Below are positions 23,501 through 32,049 of a stretch of DNA of 64,000 bases, piece by piece. Made by a program: the position numbers and the translations under genes. The notes under the pieces are model-generated. The model saw nothing but the letters and a program-made list of their open reading frames with translations. It did no database searches and was not told the DNA's origin. The stretch's first letter is position 1, and each line of letters begins with the position of its first letter. Origin of the DNA: Nigrospora sphaerica (taxonomy: Eukaryota; Ascomycota; Sordariomycetes; Amphisphaeriales; Apiosporaceae); assembly GCA_018287875.1 (NCBI GenBank), contig JAGVVL010000022.1, forward strand, positions 3,906,001 through 3,970,000, read 5' to 3'.

Positions 23501-23716
23501 GTCGGTGGCGCCGTTGGTCGCATTTGCCGAGGTCATGTCGTCATTCGGGGTAAATTCGGGCTCAGGTTCGCGAGACTGTAGTTCTGCGGAGCTCTGCTCG
23601 GGCGGCGGAGGTGAGGGTTGTGGTGTCGGCTCTGCAGCGACAGGGCGTGCTTGTGGGATGGATTGGGGCATCATGGCTGGATGCCACGAGGCGGAAGGCG
23701 CCTCCGCCGGCTCCAT
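17597..23716 (-). CDS. sec16: COPII coat assembly scaffold Sec16
   Basis: Peripheral ER-membrane scaffold that organises ER exit sites and COPII vesicle budding. Two exons, 23716-18277 and 18222-17597, with a 54-bp intron (GTAAGA..CAG, branch GCTAAC) that restores [17 protein letters not shown]; total 2021 aa. I start at the ATG coding [10 protein letters not shown]; the frame is open slightly further upstream but without an ATG. The N-terminal ~1000 residues are acidic and Pro/Ser-rich and presumed disordered. The central conserved domain starts near residue 1040 ([15 protein letters not shown]) and continues into the ACE1/Sec13-binding helical region ([23 protein letters not shown]). The C-terminal region is rich in Pro/Tyr/Ser, with the conserved GWLGGWFGG and [17 protein letters not shown] motifs typical of fungal Sec16, ending RYVDVMAK. 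Length fits the filamentous-fungal family (about 1800-2100 aa). Confidence 0.95.
   Translation of the reverse strand: [2039 protein letters not shown]
22362..22456 (-). repeat. 21-bp coding repeats in sec16
   Basis: About four tandem imperfect 21-bp units coding (A-A-N/T-E-E-P-Q)n within the acidic N-terminal region of Sec16. The reading frame is preserved because the unit is a multiple of three. Confidence 0.85.
23236..23475 (-). repeat. duplicated acidic WDL module in Sec16
   Basis: Two adjacent imperfect repeats of about 39-40 residues, each beginning DDDAAA(A)WDL-(S/P)-EE and ending near AAAEAPLL or AAAEVHMP, at about residues 82-160 of Sec16. Confidence 0.75.
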
Positions 23717-23992
23717 CGTGATAGCCAATTAAATGAAGCGGTAGTCACGGCGTTGAGCTGAAGACGGATGGTCGCCAGTCAGCACAGTAAATGCACAGAA
23801 GAACTACGAGAGAATAAAGTGGCAGTGGAAGAAGAGGAGCGTGGGTGTTGTGCCGGGAGGATCGGAGAGCATGGAGGTCGTAGTCAGCACTGCTTGCACT
23901 TGGCGTAGCTGAGGGCGAAGGGCAATGGTGTCATCAAAAATAAATGGCTGTCGTCCATTTGAGGATGAATTGGCAGCAGCGAACTTTACCCT

Positions 23993-24022
23993 GCCCGCTT
24001 GCGCCCGCTTGCGCCCGCTTGC
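23993..24022 (+). repeat. 10-bp direct repeat, three copies
   Basis: GCCCGCTTGC is repeated three times without error about 280-310 bp upstream of the sec16 start codon, in its presumed promoter or 5' UTR. Confidence 0.95.
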
Positions 24023-26324
24023 GGCTCCGTACCTGCTACTACTCGGGGTAGGTCCACGTAAACATGTCCGTACCACCGCACGGAAGCAAACACGCGCGCT
24101 GGGGGTTTGGGACGCAGTCCGAGAGCAGGAGAACGAACGAGGGGGGCTTCAGGGGGGTGCTGCACTCACGTACAACCCGAAAATGCAGATGGCTTGAAAA
24201 GCAAGTACTTTCAGTATACCCAGTCAGCTGGTTATTTACCTATCTAAGTAAATACTTACCTAGGCAATGAGCCAGGTAAGAAGTATGTAGGGAAGGAGGC
24301 ACAAGAAGCCGAAGAGATAGAATGTCAAACACGCTTCCACCTTGTCGGCACGAGGAAGCTATCGTCCTGCTCACGGGATTGTGGTGGCTTTAGCTTTGTG
24401 CGGGATGGACGAAGGCACCATCTGTCTCTTCCGAGCTAATAAGTTCCCTCTGAGGGAGGTATCGATAGCTCTTCTATGTGTCTCACTCCCTCTCTCTCTT
24501 CTCTCCGTCTGCTTTGGGCGCAAGGCACGGCAAGGTCCGAACTGCACCTGCCACCACCACAGGCTGCACTAGAGCTGCACTGCACTAGCCCAGCCCCTCC
24601 AAGACCAAGACCCAAGACCCCGAGCTCCGACCCACCCCATCGACACCTGCATGTTTCAGTGAGACGGACATCCAGCTAGCTGTCCTTCCCACAGTGCCGA
24701 TAGGTCATCACTATCATTCATTTCATTTGGCTGCCCAAGCAATACAGTCCCGGCTCGTCATGTGTGTACATGCAGCCAGACATAACCGGGAATCACCATT
24801 AGCTGGATTGGAAGATGGCATTGCAGCAGCCTGGCCTCCATTGACGGGGAGATACCCACAGATACTACGAACATGGGGGGCCCAGCGACTTGCCCATGTG
24901 GTCAGTACTTCGGTCCTTGGCGCCGAACCCTAGACACATCGTGGCTGGCCAGTAGCGGTCATACAACTCGTACTAGGATCGAGCCATGCTCGCCTTGATG
25001 CTACCCTGTTGATATGGGCTGATATCCTCATGTCACGTGCATCTCAGAACACCGATTCCGCATGTCGCCACTTTGAGCGAGCAACCCGGGTTGGCTATCT
25101 GTTAACTGCGCGAGCTACCGGATCTGGGGAATCGAGAACAAACCAACCAATGACAGGAGCTCATCGAGCGCCACTGTTCCCCGTACTCTGGACATCTCCC
25201 ATCTGCTGTTTGCAACATTTGCCATCATTCGATACACTACAACTCGATAACTGTTGCCACAGATATACGACGCCTTCGAGAAGCATCGCACCGTCTAGCC
25301 ACCCTCCTCCGTACCCTCTTGCCCATCTACCAGGCTCTCGGACTGGTTGCAACTGCAACCACGACCGCATGGCCCTTGCAGCGTAGTATCGACTCTGGCT
25401 AGGAAATCGGGAAGCCCCCGTGGCGTTCTGCCCTCCCATGGCAACCCACCGCTTTGTATACAAAGATGAGGTTTTTACACTACTGAAATAATCAATGTGG
25501 CTGAGTGTCGGGGTGAATAAGTCTCAATGCTTTCACACCAACAGCCGATAAGCTTCGCAGATATTACTTGCAGCGAAGTGCTGCATTCGACCCTTTGGAC
25601 TCTCAGAAGCTTTGCTGTGGAAATTGGACGAACAAAGTCACAAACCACCTGCGAATTTCCATTGATCCGTTCATTCGTCTTCTCAATCAGTCGGCCTGGT
25701 AAGGCATATTAAATAAAAATGGCTTCCCAAACGACTCGCCGAAAACTCTGGGGTGGCTTTAGATGCCATATCTAATAGAATAGAGTGGCGTCATGTACCT
25801 TGTCGTTACTTGGCGGCCAAACCCTAGAATATGAGACAATCTAGATATGTACACCTTGGAGGCTACATCTGATATATTTAATTTCTATGTCCTGGTCGAG
25901 GGAGCCGTTGATAGAGTCTCCTCGGAAATTCATCGATTTCTAGAGGAATAGTGCGTTGCCGCCCCGATGTTCTTTGAGGCGAGTTATTAACCGAATTTAT
26001 ATGAATAGGGTTATCGCTCACTGAAGGAACGGAAGCGAGGAATGGAGGTCAAATGGAGGTTCTGGAATCTAAGGCACTGGTGCCTGGTCTTTTCCGAAGC
26101 ACTGTGCCTTTTGCTTGGTAACACGCTTAATGTGGTGTTCTACGTTCAGGCTGCCCGCGGTAGCGTCTGAATTCGCCCGCATCAAATCCTTTGGCTTACA
26201 CTTGCAGCTTTAGTGAGTTGCTGTTATAGTTAAGGCTGTCTCATTGGTAGGGTTGCGTCACTTCTCTGCGCTGGGCAAGCCTTGACCTCTACCTCCATAA
26301 CACACAGGCACATCCTCATCCTTC

Positions 26325-27000
26325 ATGCAACATATCGAGCTCAGCAGCGATATACAGGAGGCCTCTGTAGCCGAGCTGAACGCTCGGGCTGCATGTTGCG
26401 TGGCAGACGGAGAAGACATCAAGGTGGAGCTTCTGCAAGCAATCGAGAACGCGGGCTGGTCCCCTTCGGCCGGGGCAACATGCGATAAGATGTGCAAAGC
26501 TATCGTCAGGGCCACGCGCAGCGACCGTGGGGTCAGGAGTGTGTGGTAGGCCGCACCCTCTTCGCTGATGACTCAGGACTCACCTAACGTGCCCGGTTCT
26601 GTCATACAACACTCCCACCTTGGATCAACCCCCTAAGCAAGATCCGCGTCGATGGAAGACGAATTCCCAAAAACACTTGCCGTGCTTTGTCTCAGGTCAT
26701 CCCATCATTCCCAGCGTTTTTTACTCAGGACTTGCGGTAACTGCGACTCGTCTGGTTGAAAAGATAGTTGCCTTGTTCGTAGACGAGGCGACGTATGGGT
26801 GGGCGAGTCCAAGCCCCTCCAGCGAGTATGAACGCATGAATCATCCAATGTTCGACTCTGCTTCGAAGCGACAATTACGAGGCGCAAGCCCGGACGTCAG
26901 TCCTCAGCAACCCTTGAGTCCGGAGATTGATGACACCACCGTCCGAAAGAACTCGGCTATGCCGCTCTCACCCGGCAACTCGCACGAAACCCCACAGTAG
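26325..27000 (+). other. possible small gene, unrecognised
   Basis: Two protein-like frames lie in a GC-richer patch inside AT-rich DNA. The first, 26325-26549, codes 74 aa with clear G/C third-position preference (IELSSDIQEASVAELNARA; VELLQAIENAGWSPS; four Cys). The second, 26620-27000, codes 126 aa whose C-terminal half is Ser/Pro-rich (PQQPLSPEIDDTTVRKNSAM). They could be exons of one gene, since a GT (near 26546) and an AG occur between them, but I could not settle a splice form. No family is recognised. It may equally be a decayed gene. Confidence 0.25.
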
Positions 27001-28010
27001 GACGCTCTTACGGAGTCCTCACAGCAAGGTTAGACGGTTTATCTGAACTGAGGACCTTTGTTTATGGTTGCTTCCGGGCCCAAATTTCGTTCTTACCATT
27101 AGCAGTTCGGCCTGTCGAGGTTTGTTGCAAGAAAAAAACCAACACAAGAAATTGTATTTTCTGAGAGGCTTGGTAAGGCCTGGCTGAAACTATCCCTCAT
27201 AGTCTGGGTATCTCTTAAACCTGATCACAAAGCCGCCAGTACCTCCACAGTATTAATTATAACGGTTAAGACAATTAAAATGTTAATTTCAATACTCAAA
27301 AGAACGGTACCTCGTCTCAAGTTTCCCGCCGAGGGGCGATGCGTAGAATCATCTCTATTATGAACAAACGGTGAGGGAGTGAAATAAGGAGAAGGCCCAC
27401 CAAATAATTGTGTTGGCTAGCGGTGTACTGTAAGAGCTTAATTATGTGAGATGGGCACCCTAATGCCCGCGATTCAAAGATATCTCATGCTTCCCATGGC
27501 CCCGCACGGCGTGATCAAACGCCTAGGTCTGCGGGATGATTTGTTAAGTTTCGTCCTAAAACTTTGCAAGATCTCATGGCCCATTTCTAGAAGTCGTTGA
27601 TAGATTAGACAAGTGAAATAACGCGACGGAGGTCTCCACTAACAACTTACTATTAAGGATTAAGTATTCGTAGTCCCATGCCATGGGCCATTATCGTGAC
27701 AGCAAAATGTGTAAGAGAGGGAGTTGGTATTTAATGCAGTTTCTGTAAGAATTCGGAGGTCTACCATGAAATTTATTCTTCGTTGTAGCGTTGAAATTCA
27801 TTAATTCTTGAGCGCCCTTTTCTATTCGAGACGGGAGGTGTTATTTAGTCGTGCCAACTACATGCTTGCAGTCCTTGAAGTCTACCCAGGTGATGCTCTA
27901 TATTATTTAAAAACTCTCGGTTGTGAAGCCATCCTAGTTAATGTCCATAGTAGTAAGATTGTGTTGATTGGTAACGTGATCCGGGTTGTTATTTCTTGCT
28001 TAACTCCTAC

Positions 28011-28126
28011 GACTTGGTTTTGAGTAAAACTTGGTGTAAACTGTGGCCGACCCTATTTCACCACACAAATTTTAATGAAGATGCAATTTTCTGAGCTGTG
28101 ATGTGAAACCAAGCAGTCGTAGAAAC
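28011..28126. repeat. imperfect inverted repeat, MITE-like
   Basis: CTACGACTTGGTTTT at about 28012-28026 faces AAACCAAGCAGTCGTAG at about 28108-28124, with a two-base gap in the pairing. The enclosed 80 bp or so is AT-rich. It could be a small non-autonomous element or a chance hairpin. Confidence 0.35.
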
Positions 28127-28553
28127 CACCGTCGCTCGTAGGTTATTAAAGGAGCTGCGATCACAACGCATTCTCCCTTATGCGCATATGAGGAGTTCAA
28201 GTAATGTGGCGTCTGTTCAAGAGTCGAGGCAAATTACTTTGCCATGTTAAAATATTGATATCGTCTTCATTAGTCCTGTAAGGAATCCACATACGATTCT
28301 GACGACGACACGCATCACCAGCTGATTTAAAGGGTTCAAAACTTGGCCAACTCGTACTAGCACGGAACACTTGAAGTCACAAAATTCAGAGCCGGGAGGA
28401 CGTGACCTCTGTCTTCCCGGGGTATTCGACCGATGTAGAATTTCCCGATCTCAATCCCTCATTTAATTATCATTAGACAGAATCATGTACAAATGGATAG
28501 TAATTACGTTTAGAACATCGTCAACGGCCGTCCTCGTACAGAGCGACCCCGCC

Positions 28554-29957
28554 TCAGAGCCCAGCCAGCACATTCGGCAGAACACGCTTCTCGGTGTAGG
28601 ACCACAGAAGGGGCGAGTAGTCGGAGGTCCAGGCGTTGCCGGTGTAGTGGGTGGAGCGGCGGCCTTGGAGGGAGTAGAGGTCTTCGTAGAAGCCGGCGCG
28701 GAGGGCGTCGGGGGTAACGTGGAGGCCGAGGTTGTCGTGCTCGAGCCAGCGGGGGAAGGTAGTGTTGGAGGGGCGGGCGAGGGCGGTGGCGAGGCGCCGG
28801 GCGTCATCGGCGACGCGGGTGCGGGCGCGGGGCGAGCTCTTCTCGCCGACGACCTTGACCGTCTGGTAGCCGGGCACGCCGACGGTATCAAAGTGCCAGA
28901 GGAAGGGCGTCGAGGGTAGCTGGAAGGGCGGCGCCGTGAGGTTGGCGTTGACGAAGTTGGTGAGGTCGGGCAGGCCCGTGTCGGCGACGACGCCGACGAA
29001 GTAGGGCACGCCCTGCCACTGCGCGAACAGGCCGCGCTCCTGCGTGTCGAGGTCGAAGTCGCCCACGTTGGAGAGCACGGGCGGCACCGTCACGAGCAGC
29101 TTGCGCGCCCGCACCAGCCGCGGGCCCCCCGGCGTCCCCACGACGGCCGTGACGCCCTCGTCGCACCGCCGCACCGCCGACACGCGGCTCCGGTAGTAGA
29201 CGGCGGCGCCCAGCAGCTCCGCCACGCGGTCGAAGGCGACCTGGTTGCCCGCCGGCGCGTACAGGTAGCCGGCCGCGAGCCCCAGGATGTGCGGCAGGCC
29301 GAAGTTCTGCAGCACGTAGAGCGTCGTCGCCTGGAGCATGTCCCCCGTGCCCTGCGCAAACGTCCACACGACGGGAATGGTCTCCTCGAGGCCGTACTTC
29401 TGGACAAACTCGCCGAACGGCAGCAGCAGGTCCTCGGGCACCGTCTTCAGGTCGTAGAAGCCCTCGGCGATCTGCGGAAAGAGGGCGGCGACGCCCAGGT
29501 ACTTGGCCAGCGGGCCCGCGAGCGAGGTAAAGTCGGGTATTGTGACGTTGGGCACGATGACGCCCTTGGCAAAGTCGGCGACCATGGTGGGCAGGGGCGA
29601 CTGCGTCGAGGCGTTGAGCGAGACGTTGAAGCGCTGGAAGAACCAGTCCGTCTCGGCGTTTTTGATGTAGGCCTGCACGCCGAAGTCGATGGGCGCGTTG
29701 CTTCCGGGCACGTAGAAGGTGTCGACGTGGCCGCCGAGCTTGTCATCGCGCTCCACGACGATTACCCTCTTGCCGGCGTCCGTCAGCTTCGCCGCCGCGT
29801 ACGCTCCCGTGCCGCCGCCGCCGACGATCAGTACATCGCATTCCGCCGTATTATCGGCCGTCCAGTTAACCCCTGTCCAGCCGTCGGGGATGGGCGGGTA
29901 CGCCGCTGCGGCGAGCGAGGCGCCCAGCACCCACGCCTTGAAGACGAAGGATTGCAT
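28554..29957 (-). CDS. secreted FAD-dependent oxidoreductase, amine-oxidase-like
   Basis: Single exon, 467 aa. I start at the ATG coding MQSFVFKAW because it opens a signal peptide (about residues 1-19, cleaved near AAAA-YPP); the frame extends further upstream but the extra ~50 residues do not resemble a protein N-terminus. The dinucleotide-binding motif DVLIVGGGGTGAYAAAKL is at residues 41-58, followed by VIVVERDDKLGGHV, the ERxxxLGGH(V/R) signature of flavin monoamine oxidase-like enzymes. A second conserved stretch, KLLVTVPPVLSN, lies in the middle. The fold resembles the fungal group often annotated as beta-cyclopiazonate dehydrogenase-like or flavin-containing superfamily amine oxidase; the substrate cannot be told from sequence. 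Several N-x-S/T sites agree with secretion. It lies downstream of, and on the same strand as, the cyanide hydratase gene. Confidence 0.85.
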   Translation of the reverse strand: MQSFVFKAWVLGASLAAAAYPPIPDGWTGVNWTADNTAECDVLIVGGGGTGAYAAAKLTDAGKRVIVVERDDKLGGHVDTFYVPGSNAPIDFGVQAYIKNAETDWFFQRFNVSLNASTQSPLPTMVADFAKGVIVPNVTIPDFTSLAGPLAKYLGVAALFPQIAEGFYDLKTVPEDLLLPFGEFVQKYGLEETIPVVWTFAQGTGDMLQATTLYVLQNFGLPHILGLAAGYLYAPAGNQVAFDRVAELLGAAVYYRSRVSAVRRCDEGVTAVVGTPGGPRLVRARKLLVTVPPVLSNVGDFDLDTQERGLFAQWQGVPYFVGVVADTGLPDLTNFVNANLTAPPFQLPSTPFLWHFDTVGVPGYQTVKVVGEKSSPRARTRVADDARRLATALARPSNTTFPRWLEHDNLGLHVTPDALRAGFYEDLYSLQGRRSTHYTGNAWTSDYSPLLWSYTEKRVLPNVLAGL

Positions 29958-30803
29958 GGCTCGGATGGGACACGAGGTGGTGTGGCTATTATTTGACGGC
30001 GGGAACGACCAATTGGACAACAGGGATTGGTGGACGACGGGAAACAACACGAGTAGCGAGCCGAGGAAGTCGGATAGCAGCCGCCTTCTTCTGAGAAACC
30101 CGGGCAACGGTACGAAGCGGAAGTTAATTATATTCCAGCGTTGCGATATCTCACGTTCTTTATATCTTGATCCCGGATATACAGGATGGCCGGCTGCGAG
30201 GTTTACGCTGAGAAGAGGCAGTGCCGCCCACGTGCCGGCTCATTTGCTTTGAGTTGCGCCAAGACCACGACGAGGCCTGACCGGGAAGTTCCCTCTGGAC
30301 GCTATCACGTACATCCATGCTCGGAAGACGCGGAGACCAACCCCGGCCAGCCCAGCGGCATTCCAACCACGGGACACAATGCCTGGTAAATACGATCGAT
30401 AGCTGAAAAGAACCGAGGGATCGCGGCGAGGGCCTGGGCGGCTTGGCATCCTCTTGGATTGGGGGAAAGTCCCCGGAACGCTCGGTTCGTAGCGGAGGCC
30501 GAAGACGTACGATCCAGATGATCCGCCGGCCCGACGTTACATTGTGCAGCTAGTACCCAGCTGGCCCCCATGCTGCCGCACCCGGGGAACCCGTGTTAAA
30601 TTACAACGTCAGTGGTCAACATTCCGGATGCCGCGGGGAGTTCATAAGGCCAAGAGAAAGCCGGAGAATCATGCCCCATGAGAAAGGGGTGGGTAGAGCG
30701 GAGTTGTCATTGTAAGGTACGTATCCAGCCTGCTGCTACTTGCTACTATCTGTCCACCGGGCGGAGAAATCATCCCAGCGGGCGAGAGGCCCCGCCCCCC
30801 GGC
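29958..30803. other. intergenic between flavoenzyme and cyanide hydratase genes
   Basis: About 850 bp. No gene seen. It should contain the promoter of the FAD oxidoreductase and the 3' UTR of the cyanide hydratase gene, both on the minus strand. Confidence 0.6.
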
Positions 30804-32049
30804 CTAGAGGTCGCTCGCGTCGGCGAGGCCCTCGGCGCCAACGGCGGCCTTGCGGGCGGCCGTCTCGGGGCGGGCGTCAAGGGGGCGGTCGAGGCCGAGG
30901 CGGTGGGCGGTGCTGTAGGCGGCGATGCCGCCGGCGGGGTCGGCCTCGGTGACGAGCTCCTTGCGGCGCGTGTCGACGAGGAGGCGGACGAGGTCGGGGC
31001 GCATGTAGTGGCCGGCGAAGTCGGCGAGCGTCTTGGTCAGGTGCGTCTCGGCGAGGTCGATGTCGACGAAGAGCAGGCCGTCGAAGTCCTTGGCCGGCTT
31101 GGGCACGGCGAGGCTGCCGTCGGGCCGGTAGATGCGCGCGTGCCCGTTGTACGGCGCCGGGTCCGTCTCGGGCTCGACGCCCTCGGGCGTGTTGAGCGCC
31201 AGCCCCTCCCGCGACAGCCGCTGGAAGGGCGCCAGCGTCCACGCCCCCGTCTCGATGGCGTAAGCCGGCGTCACCAGGTCGCTCGCCGGGTCCGCGTAGT
31301 TGGTCGCCGGGTCCGGCGCCACGCGGCGCTCGGCGCCCGGGTAGACGGGCCACGCGGCGACGTGCACCTGCTCGCCGCAGCTGACGTTGAGCGCCTTGAG
31401 GAAGGGGTTCATGTTCTCCCAGCAGTTGAGCTGGCCGACGCGCCCAATGTCCGTCGCCGTCACGCTCATGAAGGTGTCGCCCGCGCCGTCGCCGTAGACG
31501 AGCTTCTCGACGTGCGTCGGCTTAATCTTGCGCCGGTGGTTCACCACCTCGCCCGTCGGCGCGATCAGCACCTGCGCCAGGTACAGCGTCGCGTGGTCGA
31601 TCTCGGAGAAGCCCAGCGACACGAAAATGTTGTTGTCCCGCGCCGCCCGCCGGATCCGCCGCATCTCCTCCGAGTCCACGGCCATCGAGTTCTCGCGGTA
31701 CCGCTTCAGCATCGGCAGTGACTGCATGTAGTTGACCTTCCACATCCAGTAGGGGTAGCCAGGGATCCCTGGTGGTCAACGTCAGTCATACCGTCGTGAT
31801 AATAAAAGTGGCAGAATAGCAAAGGGGAACGTCGAGTTGGGGCATGCTACTAACAAACTTCGGGGAAGGCAACGAGCTTGCACCCTGCGGCGCCGGCCTC
31901 GTTGATAAAGTCGATGGTCTTTCTGACGCCTCCCTCAAGGTCGAACCATGCAGGCTCGGAGGTGACCTTGACTCGCCATATTAGTTTATGCTTCTCCTGG
32001 CGAGCTGTCTAAGACTCACGGCGGCGGCTTTGTATTTGGTGATAGGCAT
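30804..32049 (-). CDS. cyanide hydratase (nitrilase superfamily)
   Basis: Converts HCN to formamide (EC 4.2.1.66), which lets fungi tolerate cyanogenic plants. Three exons: 32049-32020, 31966-31855 and 31768-30804, giving 368 aa, the normal length for the enzyme (about 360-370). Intron 1: GTGAGT..AG. Intron 2: GTTAGT..CAG. The splice joins restore [15 protein letters not shown] and [15 protein letters not shown]. The catalytic triad is complete: Glu46 (AFPEVW), Lys128 ([12 protein letters not shown]) and Cys163 ([12 protein letters not shown]). Nearly every stretch ([35 protein letters not shown]) is typical of fungal cyanide hydratases rather than general aliphatic nitrilases. The C-terminal tail after the GLDRPLD segment is Ala-rich and more variable. 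Such enzymes usually form spiral oligomers in the cytosol and are cyanide-induced; no regulatory site was recognised here. Confidence 0.95.

Larger units (their letters stand above)
23717..28553. other. gene-poor region, AT-rich on the right
   Basis: About 4.8 kb upstream of sec16 and downstream of the FAD oxidoreductase. The left part (23.7-24.6 kb) is presumably the sec16 promoter and contains three perfect copies of a 10-bp unit at 23993-24022. From about 25.4 kb the base composition turns AT-rich with many short stops in all frames, as expected for decayed or RIP-affected DNA. One GC-richer patch (26325-27000) may hold a small gene and is listed separately. No other coding sequence is supported. 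Confidence 0.5.

Noticed and set aside
28888..29367. Second long minus-strand frame inside the flavoenzyme gene
   Set aside because: It is a +1 frame of a GC-rich real gene, Arg/Ala/Gly-rich and domain-free.
30678..31721. Plus-strand 347-residue open frame
   Set aside because: Fully antisense to the cyanide hydratase catalytic exon, whose active-site residues are clear.
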